16,012 nucleotides of DNA from DATCJU01 sp036562635 (GCA_036562635.1 DATCJU010000052.1:1-16012), one strand, 5' to 3'. Positions 1-7,567 are shown, counted from the first letter of the stretch. The notes: generated by a model not told the origin, from the letters alone. Numbers and translations: made by a program.

Positions 1-167
1 GGGACGAAGCTCTCCTTCATGCCGAACAAACCGGTCCGCACCGTCACCCAGGCAGGCTGACCGGTCTCGTCGTCCAGATAGACCTGACCGACCTTGCCGA
101 TCTTCTCGCCGTTGGCGTCGTAGACCTCGTCCCCGAACAACAGCGGGACCATGTCCTGGGTGATCAT
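1..167 (-). CDS. PRC-barrel domain protein, N-terminal part (runs off window)
   Basis: Only the first 55 codons are in the window. The protein begins MITQDMVPLLFGDEVYDANG and continues through a 'GEKIGKVGQVYLDD' stretch followed by 'PAWVTVRTGLFG'. This is the typical start of an actinobacterial PRC-barrel domain (a small beta-barrel also found in RimM and photosynthetic reaction centre H subunits). In actinomycetes such N-termini usually belong to PRC-barrel plus DUF2382 proteins of about 250-300 residues, often thought to be stress-related; whether a DUF2382 part follows cannot be seen here. The ATG at 165-167 has a good GAGGT ribosome site about six bases upstream. The gene is divergent from the GH15 gene, so the inverted repeats at 257-418 could serve either gene. 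The identification as PRC-barrel is firm for the visible part, but the role is unknown. Confidence 0.85.
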   Translation of the reverse strand, partial: MITQDMVPLLFGDEVYDANGEKIGKVGQVYLDDETGQPAWVTVRTGLFGMKESFV

Positions 168-256
168 GTGGGCACCTCGCTGATCTGCGCGTGCTCTGAG
201 GGGGCCGCCCTCGCCATGCCCCACCGCGTGCCCGGTGACTCCGCCCGTCATCCAGC

Positions 257-325
257 GTCGCCCCTGTGGGCGACATGAGCAACGCCCATGGGTATCCCCC
301 ACCCGTGTGGTGAACCCGGGTGGGG
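257..325. repeat. Two perfect inverted repeats in the divergent PRC-barrel/GH15 intergenic region
   Basis: GTCGCCC at 257-263 and GGGCGAC at 268-274 form a perfect 7-bp stem with a CTGT loop. CCCCACCCG at 297-305 and CGGGTGGGG at 317-325 form a perfect 9-bp stem with an 11-base loop. A CCCATGGG palindrome lies between them at 285-292. They sit between two divergent genes, where operators or leader hairpins would be expected. No protein or ligand can be named from sequence alone, and chance palindromes are common in GC-rich DNA. Confidence 0.5.
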
Positions 326-380
326 CAGGTGAACGGCCCGCCCCGTCCAGGTACCCGTCGCGCGGTGGCCGTGACACCTG

Positions 381-418
381 CACCCACCTACGGTGGGTGT
401 GTGGCCGGTCACACACCC
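381..418 (+). promoter_or_regulatory. Two overlapping, mutually exclusive hairpins at the GH15 start
   Basis: CACCCACC (381-388) pairs perfectly with GGTGGGTG (392-399) around a TAC loop. GGGTGTGTG (395-403) pairs perfectly with CACACACCC (410-418) around a six-base loop. The two hairpins share bases 395-399, so one RNA could form only one of them at a time. The preferred GTG start (401-403) lies in the second hairpin, and the only nearby purine-rich stretch (GGTGGG, 392-397) lies in the first. This resembles a switchable translation-control or attenuation element, or a compound operator in DNA. The function is inferred only. Confidence 0.45.
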
Positions 419-2371
419 ACAGGGCCCGTCCCCACTCGCCCCGACTCCCCGCAGGACGCGTCCCACAGCCCGCGTCCCACCTCCTGGCGTCGTCCGTGGG
501 CGACAACCGGCCCCGGCCCGATCGAGGACTACGCCATGCTGTCCGACCTGCGCACGGCGGCCCTGGTCGGCAAGGACGGTTCAATCGACTGGCTGTGTCT
601 GCCCCGGTTCGACTCACCGTCGTGCTTCGCCCGACTGCTGGGGGACGACGGGAACGGACACTGGCAGATCGCCCCCGAGGGTGAGGTCACCTCGGTGCGA
701 CGGCACTACCGCGGGGACTCGCTGGTGTTGGAGACCGAGTTCCGCACCCCTGACGGGGTGGTCCGACTGGTGGACACGATGCCCCCGCACGAGAAGAACC
801 AGGACGACCAGCCGTGCCTGGTCCGGGTGCTGACCGGGGTCGCCGGTGAGGTCGACGTGCGGCTGCGCTGGGTGGTGCGGTTCGCCTACGCCGACTCGGT
901 GCCCTGGGTACGACGCCACCGGGACGGGGCCGGGGAGGCCATCGTCGCGGTCGCCGGGCCGCACACCGTGGTGCTGCGTGGGGACCTGCTGCCACACCGC
1001 GTGCCCGGGCAACGGGCACACGAGACGGTCTTCCCGGTACGTGCCGGCCGGACCCTCCGTTGGACCATGCAGTGGTCGTCCTCGCACCGGACGCTGCCCA
1101 CGCCCCTGGACGCGGAGCAGGAGATCCGGGACAGCGAGGACTACTGGCGGCAGTGGGCGGAACGTATCCACTACGACGGTCCGCACGCCGGGGCGGTGCG
1201 CCGCTCCCTGGTCGTGCTCAAGGCGCTCAGCTACGCCCCGAGCGGGGGCATCGTCGCCGCGCCCACCACCTCCCTGCCCGAGGTGCTGGGCGGGGAACGG
1301 AACTGGGACTACCGCTACTGCTGGCTGCGGGACGCCACCTTCACCCTGCTCGCCCTGGACGACTTCGGATGTTCCCGGGAGGCCGCCGCGTGGCGGGACT
1401 GGCTGGTGCGTGCGGTCGCCGGCGACCCGGCCGACCTGCAGATCATGTACGGCGTCGAGGGCGAGCGCCACCTGGTGGAGTGGGAGGCCGACTGGCTGCC
1501 CGGCTACCAGGGGTCCCGGCCGGTGCGGATCGGCAACGCCGCCCACCGCCAGCTCCAGCTGGACGTGTTCGGCGAGGTCATGGACGCACTGCACCTGGCC
1601 CGCGAACGCGGTATCCCCGAGAGCGCCGACAGCTGGGCGCTGCAGCGCGGCATGTTGCACCACCTGGAGCGGGTGTGGACGCAACCGGACAGCGGGTTGT
1701 GGGAGGTCCGCGGCCCCGACCGGTACTTCACCCACTCGCGGGTGATGGTGTGGGTGGCGTTCGACCGTGCGGTCCGGGCCGTGGAACAGCACGGGCTGCC
1801 CGGCCCGGTGGACCGCTGGCGGGACCTGCGGGACACGGTGCACGCGGAGGTCCTGGCCAAGGGGTGGAACGACGAGGTGGGCGCGTTCACCCAGTACTAC
1901 GGCGGGGCGGAGCTGGACGCCGCGGCGCTGCTCATCCCGGTGGTGGGGTTCCTGCCCGGCGAGGACGAACGGGTGCGGTCCACCGTGGCGGCGATCGAGC
2001 GCCACCTCAAACACGGTGACCTGGTGGACCGCTACACCACCACCCCGAGCCGGTCCCCCGTGGACGGCCTGCCCGGGCGGGAGGGGGCGTTCCTGGCCTG
2101 CTCGTTCTGGTTCGTCGACGCACTGGTGCTCACCGGCCGGCGCAGGGAGGCCGAGGAGATGTTCGACCGGCTGGTGGGCCTGGCCAACGACGTGGGGCTG
2201 CTCGCCGAGGAGTACGACGTCCGCAGCGGCCGGTTCACCGGCAACTTCCCCCAGGCGTTCAGTCACCTGGCCCTGGTGAGCAGTGCGGCCGAGCTGTACG
2301 GCCGGACGACCCGGCACGAACCCGACCGGCGTGATCTCGGCCGGCCGACCCGTACGAGAGGTGTGGGGTGA
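401..2371 (+). CDS. Glycoside hydrolase family 15 protein (trehalase/glucoamylase-like)
   Basis: A cytoplasmic-type GH15 enzyme expected to release glucose from trehalose or alpha-glucans by an inverting mechanism. It has the N-terminal beta-sandwich signature GPIEDYAMLSDLRTAALVG and DGSIDWLCLPRFDSP. An (alpha/alpha)6 catalytic domain follows, with NWDYRYCWLRDATFTL (about residue 301), WEADWLPGYQGS (about 361), GLWEVRG (Glu about 435) and LLAEEYDV (Glu about 603-604). By family analogy these two Glu sites are the acid and base. No signal peptide is visible. The open frame extends to a GTG at 320, but third-position GC bias is weak before about 400, so the GTG at 401 is preferred (656 residues). 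The ATG at 536 has a good GAGGA site but would cut the conserved IEDYA motif. Actinobacterial relatives include mycobacterial trehalase; substrate is not certain. The stop overlaps the next gene's start. Confidence 0.9.
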   Translation: MAGHTPTGPVPTRPDSPQDASHSPRPTSWRRPWATTGPGPIEDYAMLSDLRTAALVGKDGSIDWLCLPRFDSPSCFARLLGDDGNGHWQIAPEGEVTSVRRHYRGDSLVLETEFRTPDGVVRLVDTMPPHEKNQDDQPCLVRVLTGVAGEVDVRLRWVVRFAYADSVPWVRRHRDGAGEAIVAVAGPHTVVLRGDLLPHRVPGQRAHETVFPVRAGRTLRWTMQWSSSHRTLPTPLDAEQEIRDSEDYWRQWAERIHYDGPHAGAVRRSLVVLKALSYAPSGGIVAAPTTSLPEVLGGERNWDYRYCWLRDATFTLLALDDFGCSREAAAWRDWLVRAVAGDPADLQIMYGVEGERHLVEWEADWLPGYQGSRPVRIGNAAHRQLQLDVFGEVMDALHLARERGIPESADSWALQRGMLHHLERVWTQPDSGLWEVRGPDRYFTHSRVMVWVAFDRAVRAVEQHGLPGPVDRWRDLRDTVHAEVLAKGWNDEVGAFTQYYGGAELDAAALLIPVVGFLPGEDERVRSTVAAIERHLKHGDLVDRYTTTPSRSPVDGLPGREGAFLACSFWFVDALVLTGRRREAEEMFDRLVGLANDVGLLAEEYDVRSGRFTGNFPQAFSHLALVSSAAELYGRTTRHEPDRRDLGRPTRTRGVG

Positions 2372-3423
2372 GAGCGGCGACGGTGATTCCCGGCAGGCCC
2401 GACTCGGCGGGGCTGGACGAGCTGCCCGACCCGGAACCGGCGGAGGACGAGCTGCTCGTGGCGGGTCTTCTCGTCGGGGTGTGCGGTACCGACCTGGATG
2501 TCCTCCACCACCCGGGGGCGGGGGAGCCACCCGCGGGGCGGGAACGGATGGTGCTGTTCCACGAGTCGTTCGGTCGGGTGGTCTCGGCACCGCCGGACAG
2601 CGGGTTCACCGCCGGTGACCTGGTGACGGGGGTGGTGCGCCGCCCCGATCCCGTCCCCTGTCCGTCCTGCGCCCGGGGCCGCTGGGACCTGTGCCGCAAC
2701 GGCCGGTACACCGAGCGCGGCATCAGGGGACTGGACGGTTTCGGGGCGCAGCTGTGGACGGTCGAACCGCGTTTCGCGCTGAAGCTGGATCCGGCCCTGG
2801 GCGAGCTGGGGGTGCTCACCGAACCGTGCTCGGTGATCGCCAAGGCGTGGGAGCAGGCCGAGCAGCTGGGTCGGGTGATCGGCAACGAGCCACGGGTGGC
2901 CCTCGTCACCGGTGCCGGGCCGATCGGGCTGCTGGCCACGCTGCTGGGGGTGCAGCGGGGGCTGGACGTGCACGTCCTGGAGCGGGCGACCGACGGGCCG
3001 AAACCGGACCTGGTGCGCCAGCTCGGCGCCACCCACCACGACTCGTTCGACTCGGTGGACTCGGCACACCTGGACCCCGACGTGGTGATCGAGTGCACCG
3101 GGGCCGGGGAGGTGCTGTTCGGTGCGCTGCGGCGCACCGCCCGGAACGCGGTGATGGTGCTGACCGGGATCAGCGGGGAGGCGGCACACGTCACCGTGCC
3201 CGGTGGTGCGGTCAACGACGAGCTGGTGTTGGAGAACGACCTGCTGGTGGGCAGCGTGAACGCGGCGTTCCACCACTACCGACAGGCGGCCGAGGCGTTG
3301 GCCGCGGCGGACCACGAGTGGCTGCGGCAACTGATCACCCGACGGGTGCCGCTGGGGCGGTGGACCGAGGCGCTGGAGCGCCGGCCGGACGACGTGAAGG
3401 TGGTCGTGGACCTCCAGGGCTGA
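2368..3423 (+). CDS. Zinc-type MDR dehydrogenase, glucose 1-dehydrogenase-like
   Basis: A medium-chain dehydrogenase/reductase of 351 residues that likely oxidises glucose (or a related sugar) to gluconolactone with NAD(P)+. The GroES-like half has GVCGTDLDV (Cys39) and FHESFGRV (His65-Glu66) as catalytic zinc ligands. The lobe CPSCARGRWDLCRNGRYTERG (98-118) carries three Cys (98, 101, 109), and its RWDLCRNGRYTERG part is typical of archaeal/bacterial glucose dehydrogenases. LTEPCSV (150-156) follows. The Rossmann half has the dinucleotide loop VTGAGPIGLLA (about 180-190). The GTG start overlaps the GH15 stop by four bases (GTGA), and AGAGG lies a few bases upstream, so translation is probably coupled. 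In context, GH15 would supply glucose and this enzyme would oxidise it; that link is inference. Odd points: Phe replaces the usual Gly before His65, and the lobe lacks a fourth Cys. Confidence 0.85.
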   Translation: MRAATVIPGRPDSAGLDELPDPEPAEDELLVAGLLVGVCGTDLDVLHHPGAGEPPAGRERMVLFHESFGRVVSAPPDSGFTAGDLVTGVVRRPDPVPCPSCARGRWDLCRNGRYTERGIRGLDGFGAQLWTVEPRFALKLDPALGELGVLTEPCSVIAKAWEQAEQLGRVIGNEPRVALVTGAGPIGLLATLLGVQRGLDVHVLERATDGPKPDLVRQLGATHHDSFDSVDSAHLDPDVVIECTGAGEVLFGALRRTARNAVMVLTGISGEAAHVTVPGGAVNDELVLENDLLVGSVNAAFHHYRQAAEALAAADHEWLRQLITRRVPLGRWTEALERRPDDVKVVVDLQG

Positions 3424-3480
3424 CCCACCGGTGTGCCGGCGGGCCGCCCTCCGGGCGGTGCGGCACCGGCCACCGGTGGG
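3424..3480. terminator. Bidirectional terminator hairpin between convergent genes
   Basis: CCCACCGGTG (3424-3433) pairs perfectly with CACCGGTGGG (3471-3480). Inside, TGCCG (3434-3438) pairs with CGGCA (3461-3465), and CCGCCC (3444-3449) pairs with GGGCGG (3453-3458) around a TCC loop. The nested stem starts directly after the dehydrogenase stop codon and lies just past the 3' end of the convergent GGDEF-EAL gene, so it could end both transcripts. There is no T-run, as is common for actinobacterial terminators. Confidence 0.75.
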
Positions 3481-3520
3481 CGCACCCTGCCGCCCGCCCG
3501 CGGCGCCCGGCAACCGGGTG

Positions 3521-5827
3521 TCACGCGCGCAGCAGGTCGGCGATGGTCTCCGGTGGGCCCGGCCGGGCGAAGTACCACCCCTGGCCGGCGTCGCAGCCGA
3601 TGTCGTTGAGGCGGCGGGCCTGCTCGACGGTCTCCACGCCCTCCGCGGTCACCCCGAGGCCGAGCGTGTGCGCCAGGTCCACCAGGGTGCCGACGATGCG
3701 CTCGTCCACCACGTCGGTGTCCTGCGTGGTCCGCAGCCCCTCCACGAACGAGCCGGCGATCTTCAGCTCGTGCACCGGCAGGTGCCGCAGGTAGGCCAGG
3801 TTGGAGTACCCGGTGCCGAAGTCGTCGATGGCGATGCGCACCCCCATCGTGGACAGGGCCCGCAGCGCGTCCAAGGGCTCGTCGGCGGTGCTCATGACCG
3901 CGCTCTCGGTCAGCTCCAGCTGCAACCGGTCGGGCGAGACCCCGGTCTCCTCCAGGATCCGGACCACGTCGGACACCAGGCAGGGGTCGCGGGACTGCCG
4001 GGCGGCCAGGTTGACGCTGACGAACGGGGCACGCTCACCGAACTCGTCCTGCCAGCGCCTGGCCTGCCGGCACGCCTCCCGCAGCACCCAGCGTCCCAAC
4101 GGCACGATCTGCCCGGTCTCCTCGGCCAACCCGATGAACCGGTCGGGGGAGAGCAGCCCGAACTCGGGGTGCCGCCAGCGCACCAGTGCCTCGGCCCCCA
4201 TCACGCCACCGTCGGACAGCCGTACCAGCGGCTGGTAGTCCAGGTAGAACTCGCCGCGCTCGATGGCGGCCGGCATGGTGGTGGACAGGGTGAACCGGGC
4301 GACCTCGCGGGCGTTGCGCTCCGCGTCGAACAGCGCCCACCGGGCCTTGCCGTCGGCCTTGGCCCAGTACAGGGTGATGTCCGCGTCCCGCATCACGTCG
4401 GCGGGGTTGGTGCTGGTGACCAGGCGCTCCACCACGCCGATGCTGGCCGACACCGCCAGCTCGTGGTCGCCCACCTGGATCGGGGCCTCCAGTGTCGACA
4501 GCACGTGGTCGGCGATCGTCACCACGTCGTGGGTGCCGGTCGAACGCTCGACCAGGATGACGAACTCGTCGCCGCCGATCCGGGCCACCAGCCGGTTGGC
4601 CCCGGACACGCAGGCGTCCAGCCGCTGCCCGACCGCGACCAGGAGCTGGTCGCCGATGTCGTGTCCCAGGCTGTCGTTGATCGCCTTGAAACCGTCCAGG
4701 TCCAGGTAGCACAGGCCGATACGGTCGTCGGGCTCGGCGTGGGCGAACGCCTCGGACAGCCGTTCCAGGAACAGCGACCGGTTGGGCAGTCCGGTCAACG
4801 GGTCGTGCATCGCCTGGTACTGGAGGCGGTTCTGCAGCAGGTGGCGGTCGGTGACGTCCTCCAGCATCGCCACCTGGTAGGTGGGCTGGCCGTCGTCGTC
4901 CCGGATCAGGGACACCGTGAGGTTGGTCCAGATCGCCTCGCCGTCGCTGCGGAAGAACCGCTTCTCCACCCGGAAGTGGTCGCGTTCGCCGCGGACCAGC
5001 TCGTCGTAGAGCTGCCAGACACCGACGGCGTCGTCGGGGTGGATGAAGTCCCGCACGTTGCGCTGCCGCAGCTCGGACAGGCTGTAGCGCAGCATGCCCA
5101 GCAGCGACTGGTTGGCGTCCAGGATGCGGCCTTCCATGTCCCCGATGCCGATCCCGATGGCCGACTCGGTGAAGATGGCACGGAAACGGGCCTCACTGGC
5201 ACGAAGGGCCTGCTCCGCCTGGTCCCGTGCCATGAAGACAGCCTGGCTGATCGCCTCCTGTTCGTCCAGGGTGCGACGACGCAGCGCCTCGGCGAAGCCG
5301 GCGGCCAGCTCGCCCTGCAGTGCGGCCACCCGCTCCGTCAGGGCGAGGAGGTGTCGTGCGTCCTGGGCCGCCGCGCTCACCGTCTCCTCCAGCACGTCGG
5401 CCTCCCGGCCGTTCCCGGAGGCGGGCCGGGGCATGTCGATGCGCGTGTCGGGGAGGTGATCGTCGGCCAGGGAGGTCGTTCCGTCGCCCTGTGCGGTGGT
5501 GACGAGCCGGGGCAGTTCCACGGCGAGCAGCGCCACCGTGCGGTTGAGGGTCTCGGTGCCGGTGAAGTGCGCCTCGACCAGGGCGTGCCCGACGCGGCGG
5601 GCGAGGCGGGGCGTGAAGGGCTCGGAGAGCAGGGCCTCCACCAGGGAACCGGCGAGGTCGAACAGGTGCTGCTCCACCTCCTGCGGGTTCATGGAGACGT
5701 AGCTGGTTCCGGCGATCGCCTTCGCCCAGGTCCTGGCGAAACGGTGGCGGCCGACCTCGCTCGTCCCAGGCGCGACCAGCCCGAACCCGGCTCTTGCGCG
5801 CACTGGGCCCTCCATCGCTCCAGTCAT
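3521..5827 (-). CDS. PAS-GGDEF-EAL cyclic-di-GMP signalling protein
   Basis: A 768-residue protein predicted to make and/or break cyclic-di-GMP. Order: an alpha-helical N-terminal region of unknown type (about 25-190), a PAS/PAC sensor (about 208-330, ending in the EDVTDRHLLQNRLQYQAMHD linker), a GGDEF domain (about 338-500, DPLTGLPNR and intact GGDEF at 418-422), and an EAL domain (about 510-765). The EAL residues look complete: EALVRW (546-551), Asn606, Glu638 in LELTES, DDFGTG (668-673), Lys689, Glu729 and Gln749. The RxxD inhibitory site expected just before GGDEF is absent, and the usual KID triplet is KIA. No membrane segment is seen, so it is likely cytosolic. The architecture resembles Streptomyces RmdA-type proteins. 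The ATG at 5825-5827 has GAAGG too close to it; a second ATG four codons later is possible. An in-frame stop eight codons upstream limits the start. Confidence 0.93.
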   Translation of the reverse strand: MTGAMEGPVRARAGFGLVAPGTSEVGRHRFARTWAKAIAGTSYVSMNPQEVEQHLFDLAGSLVEALLSEPFTPRLARRVGHALVEAHFTGTETLNRTVALLAVELPRLVTTAQGDGTTSLADDHLPDTRIDMPRPASGNGREADVLEETVSAAAQDARHLLALTERVAALQGELAAGFAEALRRRTLDEQEAISQAVFMARDQAEQALRASEARFRAIFTESAIGIGIGDMEGRILDANQSLLGMLRYSLSELRQRNVRDFIHPDDAVGVWQLYDELVRGERDHFRVEKRFFRSDGEAIWTNLTVSLIRDDDGQPTYQVAMLEDVTDRHLLQNRLQYQAMHDPLTGLPNRSLFLERLSEAFAHAEPDDRIGLCYLDLDGFKAINDSLGHDIGDQLLVAVGQRLDACVSGANRLVARIGGDEFVILVERSTGTHDVVTIADHVLSTLEAPIQVGDHELAVSASIGVVERLVTSTNPADVMRDADITLYWAKADGKARWALFDAERNAREVARFTLSTTMPAAIERGEFYLDYQPLVRLSDGGVMGAEALVRWRHPEFGLLSPDRFIGLAEETGQIVPLGRWVLREACRQARRWQDEFGERAPFVSVNLAARQSRDPCLVSDVVRILEETGVSPDRLQLELTESAVMSTADEPLDALRALSTMGVRIAIDDFGTGYSNLAYLRHLPVHELKIAGSFVEGLRTTQDTDVVDERIVGTLVDLAHTLGLGVTAEGVETVEQARRLNDIGCDAGQGWYFARPGPPETIADLLRA

Positions 5828-6238
5828 GCCTTCACACCCTGTGTCCGTCTACCGCGACCGTGCCAGGCCCGGGCCTACCGGGGATCTCCGCCGGTGGGTG
5901 AACGCAGCCCTGACCGGACTCCGCGTGGTTCCGCCATCTGGTTGCCGCCCGTCACCCCGACCCGCGCCCGCAGGCCCGGGCCGGTGGGCCGACGCCCCGT
6001 CGCTCGGCGATGCCGCACACGCCTGGCCACCTGTGTCCGGCGCCGGCGCCGTCCGGAGATTCGGGGCGGAGGCCCGTGCTGCCGCGTGCACGCCTCCCAC
6101 GTTAGGGATTCGTGCCCCGATGTCCAGGCTCAACGAGACCTCTTTTCTGTCACGGGTCGACCCGAGACCGACCAGAATCACCCGTTCGTGTGACATCTCC
6201 CGGTTCGAGCGTGGGGCGGAGACGGGTCCCACGACCGG
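5828..6238 (-). other. 411-base intergenic region, probable leader of the GGDEF-EAL gene
   Basis: No credible gene was found. Open frames here, including one on the minus strand at 5849-6232, have no recognisable domain and no ribosome site. The region holds a promoter-like pair at 6099-6126 and exact palindromes, including CGGGTCGACCCG at 6153-6164 and GGCCCGGGCC-type repeats. If the promoter is real, the GGDEF-EAL mRNA has a leader of roughly 260 bases. No clean terminator after the methyltransferase gene was identified, except possibly the 6153-6164 palindrome. Confidence 0.5.
6099..6126 (-). promoter_or_regulatory. Candidate vegetative promoter for the GGDEF-EAL gene
   Basis: On the minus strand TGGACA (6126-6121) is one base from the -35 consensus TTGACA. 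It is followed after 16 bases by TAACGT (6104-6099), which fits TAnnnT. It faces the GGDEF-EAL start about 265 bases away. The distance and the absence of other data leave this tentative. Confidence 0.4.
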
Positions 6239-7045
6239 TCACACCTTCCGGCCGACCCCGGCGAAGCCGCTGAACCGTTCGGGACGGTCCCCGACCTCCT
6301 CGGGCGACTCCGGGCGCCACTGGGAGAGGAACACCAGCCCCGGTTCCAGCAGCTCGAAACCCGCGAAGAAGGGGAGGATCTCCTCCCGGGACCGCATGTG
6401 GATCGGGGTGCTGTTGCGCTGGTAGAGCTCCTGGTGCTCCAGGGCCTGCCGCGGCTGACCGTCCCGGGTGGCGTGCGAGATGGCCAGGTAGCTGCCCAGG
6501 GGCATCGCCTCCCGGTACCGGGCCACGATCCCGGCCGGGTCGTCGGAGTCCGGCACGAAGTGCAGCACCGCCACCATCAGCACGGCCAGCGGCTGGGAGA
6601 AGTCGATCAGCTGTCGCGTCTCCGGGTGGTCCAGCACCTGTTCCGGTACGCGCATGTCGGCCTGCACGATGGTCGCGCGGTCGTTCCCGGCCAGGATCAC
6701 CCGGCTGTGCGCCACGGCCACCGGATCGCTGTCCACGTACACCACACGGCAGGACGGATCGGCTCCCTGGGCGACCTCGTGCACGTTGCCGACGGTGGGG
6801 ATACCGGATCCGATGTCCAGGAACTGCCGCACCCCGGCCTGCACCAGGTGCTTGACCGCTCGGCGCAGGAAGGCCCGGTTGGCCTGCATGATCAGCGGCA
6901 GGTCCGGCCACAGTCGGATGGCCTCCTCGGCCATCGCCCGGTCGACCGCGAAATTGTGCGAGCCGCCGAGGTAGTAGTCGTAGACCCGAGCCGCACTAGG
7001 CCGACTGAGATCGACTTCCCTGGGCGCCCAGGCGGGACGTTCCAT
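6239..7045 (-). CDS. SAM-dependent methyltransferase, SAV2177/DUF574 family
   Basis: A 268-residue protein of the actinomycete-specific Methyltransf_19 (SAV2177) group, common in Streptomyces and Pseudonocardiaceae in many copies and with unknown substrates. The family signature SAARVYDYYLGGSHNFAVDR (17-36) is at the N-terminus. It is followed by the SAM-binding glycine loop FLDIGSGIPT (75-84), the acidic end of strand 2 in VVYVDSDPVAVAHSR (Asp105), and the core sequence LAVLMVAVLHFVPD. Length is normal for the family. The ATG at 7043-7045 has GAGGGG/AGG just upstream. It stands alone with its own promoter-like region. Its job cannot be told from its neighbours; genes of this family often lie beside XRE/DUF397 regulators, but none is here. 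Confidence 0.92.
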   Translation of the reverse strand: MERPAWAPREVDLSRPSAARVYDYYLGGSHNFAVDRAMAEEAIRLWPDLPLIMQANRAFLRRAVKHLVQAGVRQFLDIGSGIPTVGNVHEVAQGADPSCRVVYVDSDPVAVAHSRVILAGNDRATIVQADMRVPEQVLDHPETRQLIDFSQPLAVLMVAVLHFVPDSDDPAGIVARYREAMPLGSYLAISHATRDGQPRQALEHQELYQRNSTPIHMRSREEILPFFAGFELLEPGLVFLSQWRPESPEEVGDRPERFSGFAGVGRKV

Positions 7046-7072
7046 ACCTGCCCCTCAGGTTTGTTGGTGGAT

Positions 7073-7119
7073 CACCCCGGTCAGGGGGTGAGCATAGGCC
7101 GCAAAGCCTTTTCACTCTA
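7073..7119 (-). promoter_or_regulatory. Candidate promoter and palindrome for the methyltransferase gene
   Basis: On the minus strand TATGCT (7096-7091) fits a -10 box, with a poor -35 (TAGAGT, 7119-7114) 17 bases before it. Directly downstream, over the expected transcription start, CACCCC and GGGGTG arms (7090-7085 and 7078-7073) form a perfect 6-bp inverted repeat with a six-base loop. This layout suits a repressor operator or a leader hairpin. Leader length would be about 40 bases. Confidence 0.35.
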
Positions 7120-7485
7120 GCGACGGGATTCACCACGTTCCGTGTTCTCCGCGACAACCCGGGACGACCCCGGCCCCGACCTCGTACACCTGTCGGAGAA
7201 CATCACGTCGCCACTGGTCACCCTTCAGGAAAAACGCAGGTCACCGACCCGATGTTCCCGGAGCCGATTTTTTCGTACGGTCGCACCGGAACGAATTCTT
7301 GATCACGGTCCCGAACGTCGTCGGAATCGACGTCGCGATCGGGGCTTCCCGTGCGCGCTCTCCCGCGACCCGAAACCGACTTCTCCTCATGAGGTGGGCG
7401 GAGATCACCGATCCCGGCCAGCCCCGGTGCCGGTGTCCTCGACCTCGCGCTCACCGGCCCGACCTCCCGCAGGACGCGGAGGGTG
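7120..7485. other. Intergenic stretch with no recognised gene
   Basis: About 366 bases between the methyltransferase promoter region and the purL terminator. It includes an AT-richer patch near 7255-7315 with a run of six T (about 7269-7274) and short palindromes such as ACGTCG/CGACGT near 7316-7335. Short open frames on both strands lack a family signature, ribosome site and convincing codon bias. Nothing further can be supported. Confidence 0.5.
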
Positions 7486-7537
7486 CGCCGACGGGCGTGC
7501 CCGGGCCACCGCAGCAGCCCGAACACGCCCGTCGGCG
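7486..7537. terminator. Strong terminator hairpin after purL
   Basis: CGCCGACGGGCGTG (7486-7499) and CACGCCCGTCGGCG (7524-7537) form a perfect 14-bp stem. Inside it CGGGC (7502-7506) and GCCCG (7517-7521) can add a second stem. It begins about 30 bases past the purL stop in the minus direction, the right place to end the purSQL transcript. It lacks a T-run. Confidence 0.8.
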
Positions 7538-7567
7538 ATCGTGATATTGGTTCCGTCCCGGCAGAAC

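Noticed and set aside
320..400. Longer GH15 start at GTG 320
   Set aside because: The frame is open, but third-position GC is weak here, there is no good ribosome site, and the stretch consists of inverted repeats. It was kept only as an alternative.
614..2590. Minus-strand open frame of 658 codons
   Set aside because: It lies opposite the GH15 and dehydrogenase genes, has Pro/Arg/His-rich composition typical of an antisense frame in GC-rich DNA, and has no domain.
3431..6193. Plus-strand open frame of 920 codons
   Set aside because: It is antisense to the clear PAS-GGDEF-EAL gene. Its composition (Val/Gly/His/Gln/Arg-rich) reflects codon bias of the real strand, and it spans the terminator and intergenic region.
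5849..6232. Minus-strand open frame of 127 codons before the GGDEF-EAL gene
   Set aside because: No ribosome site, no recognisable domain, and composition typical of non-coding GC-rich DNA. Treated as leader/intergenic.
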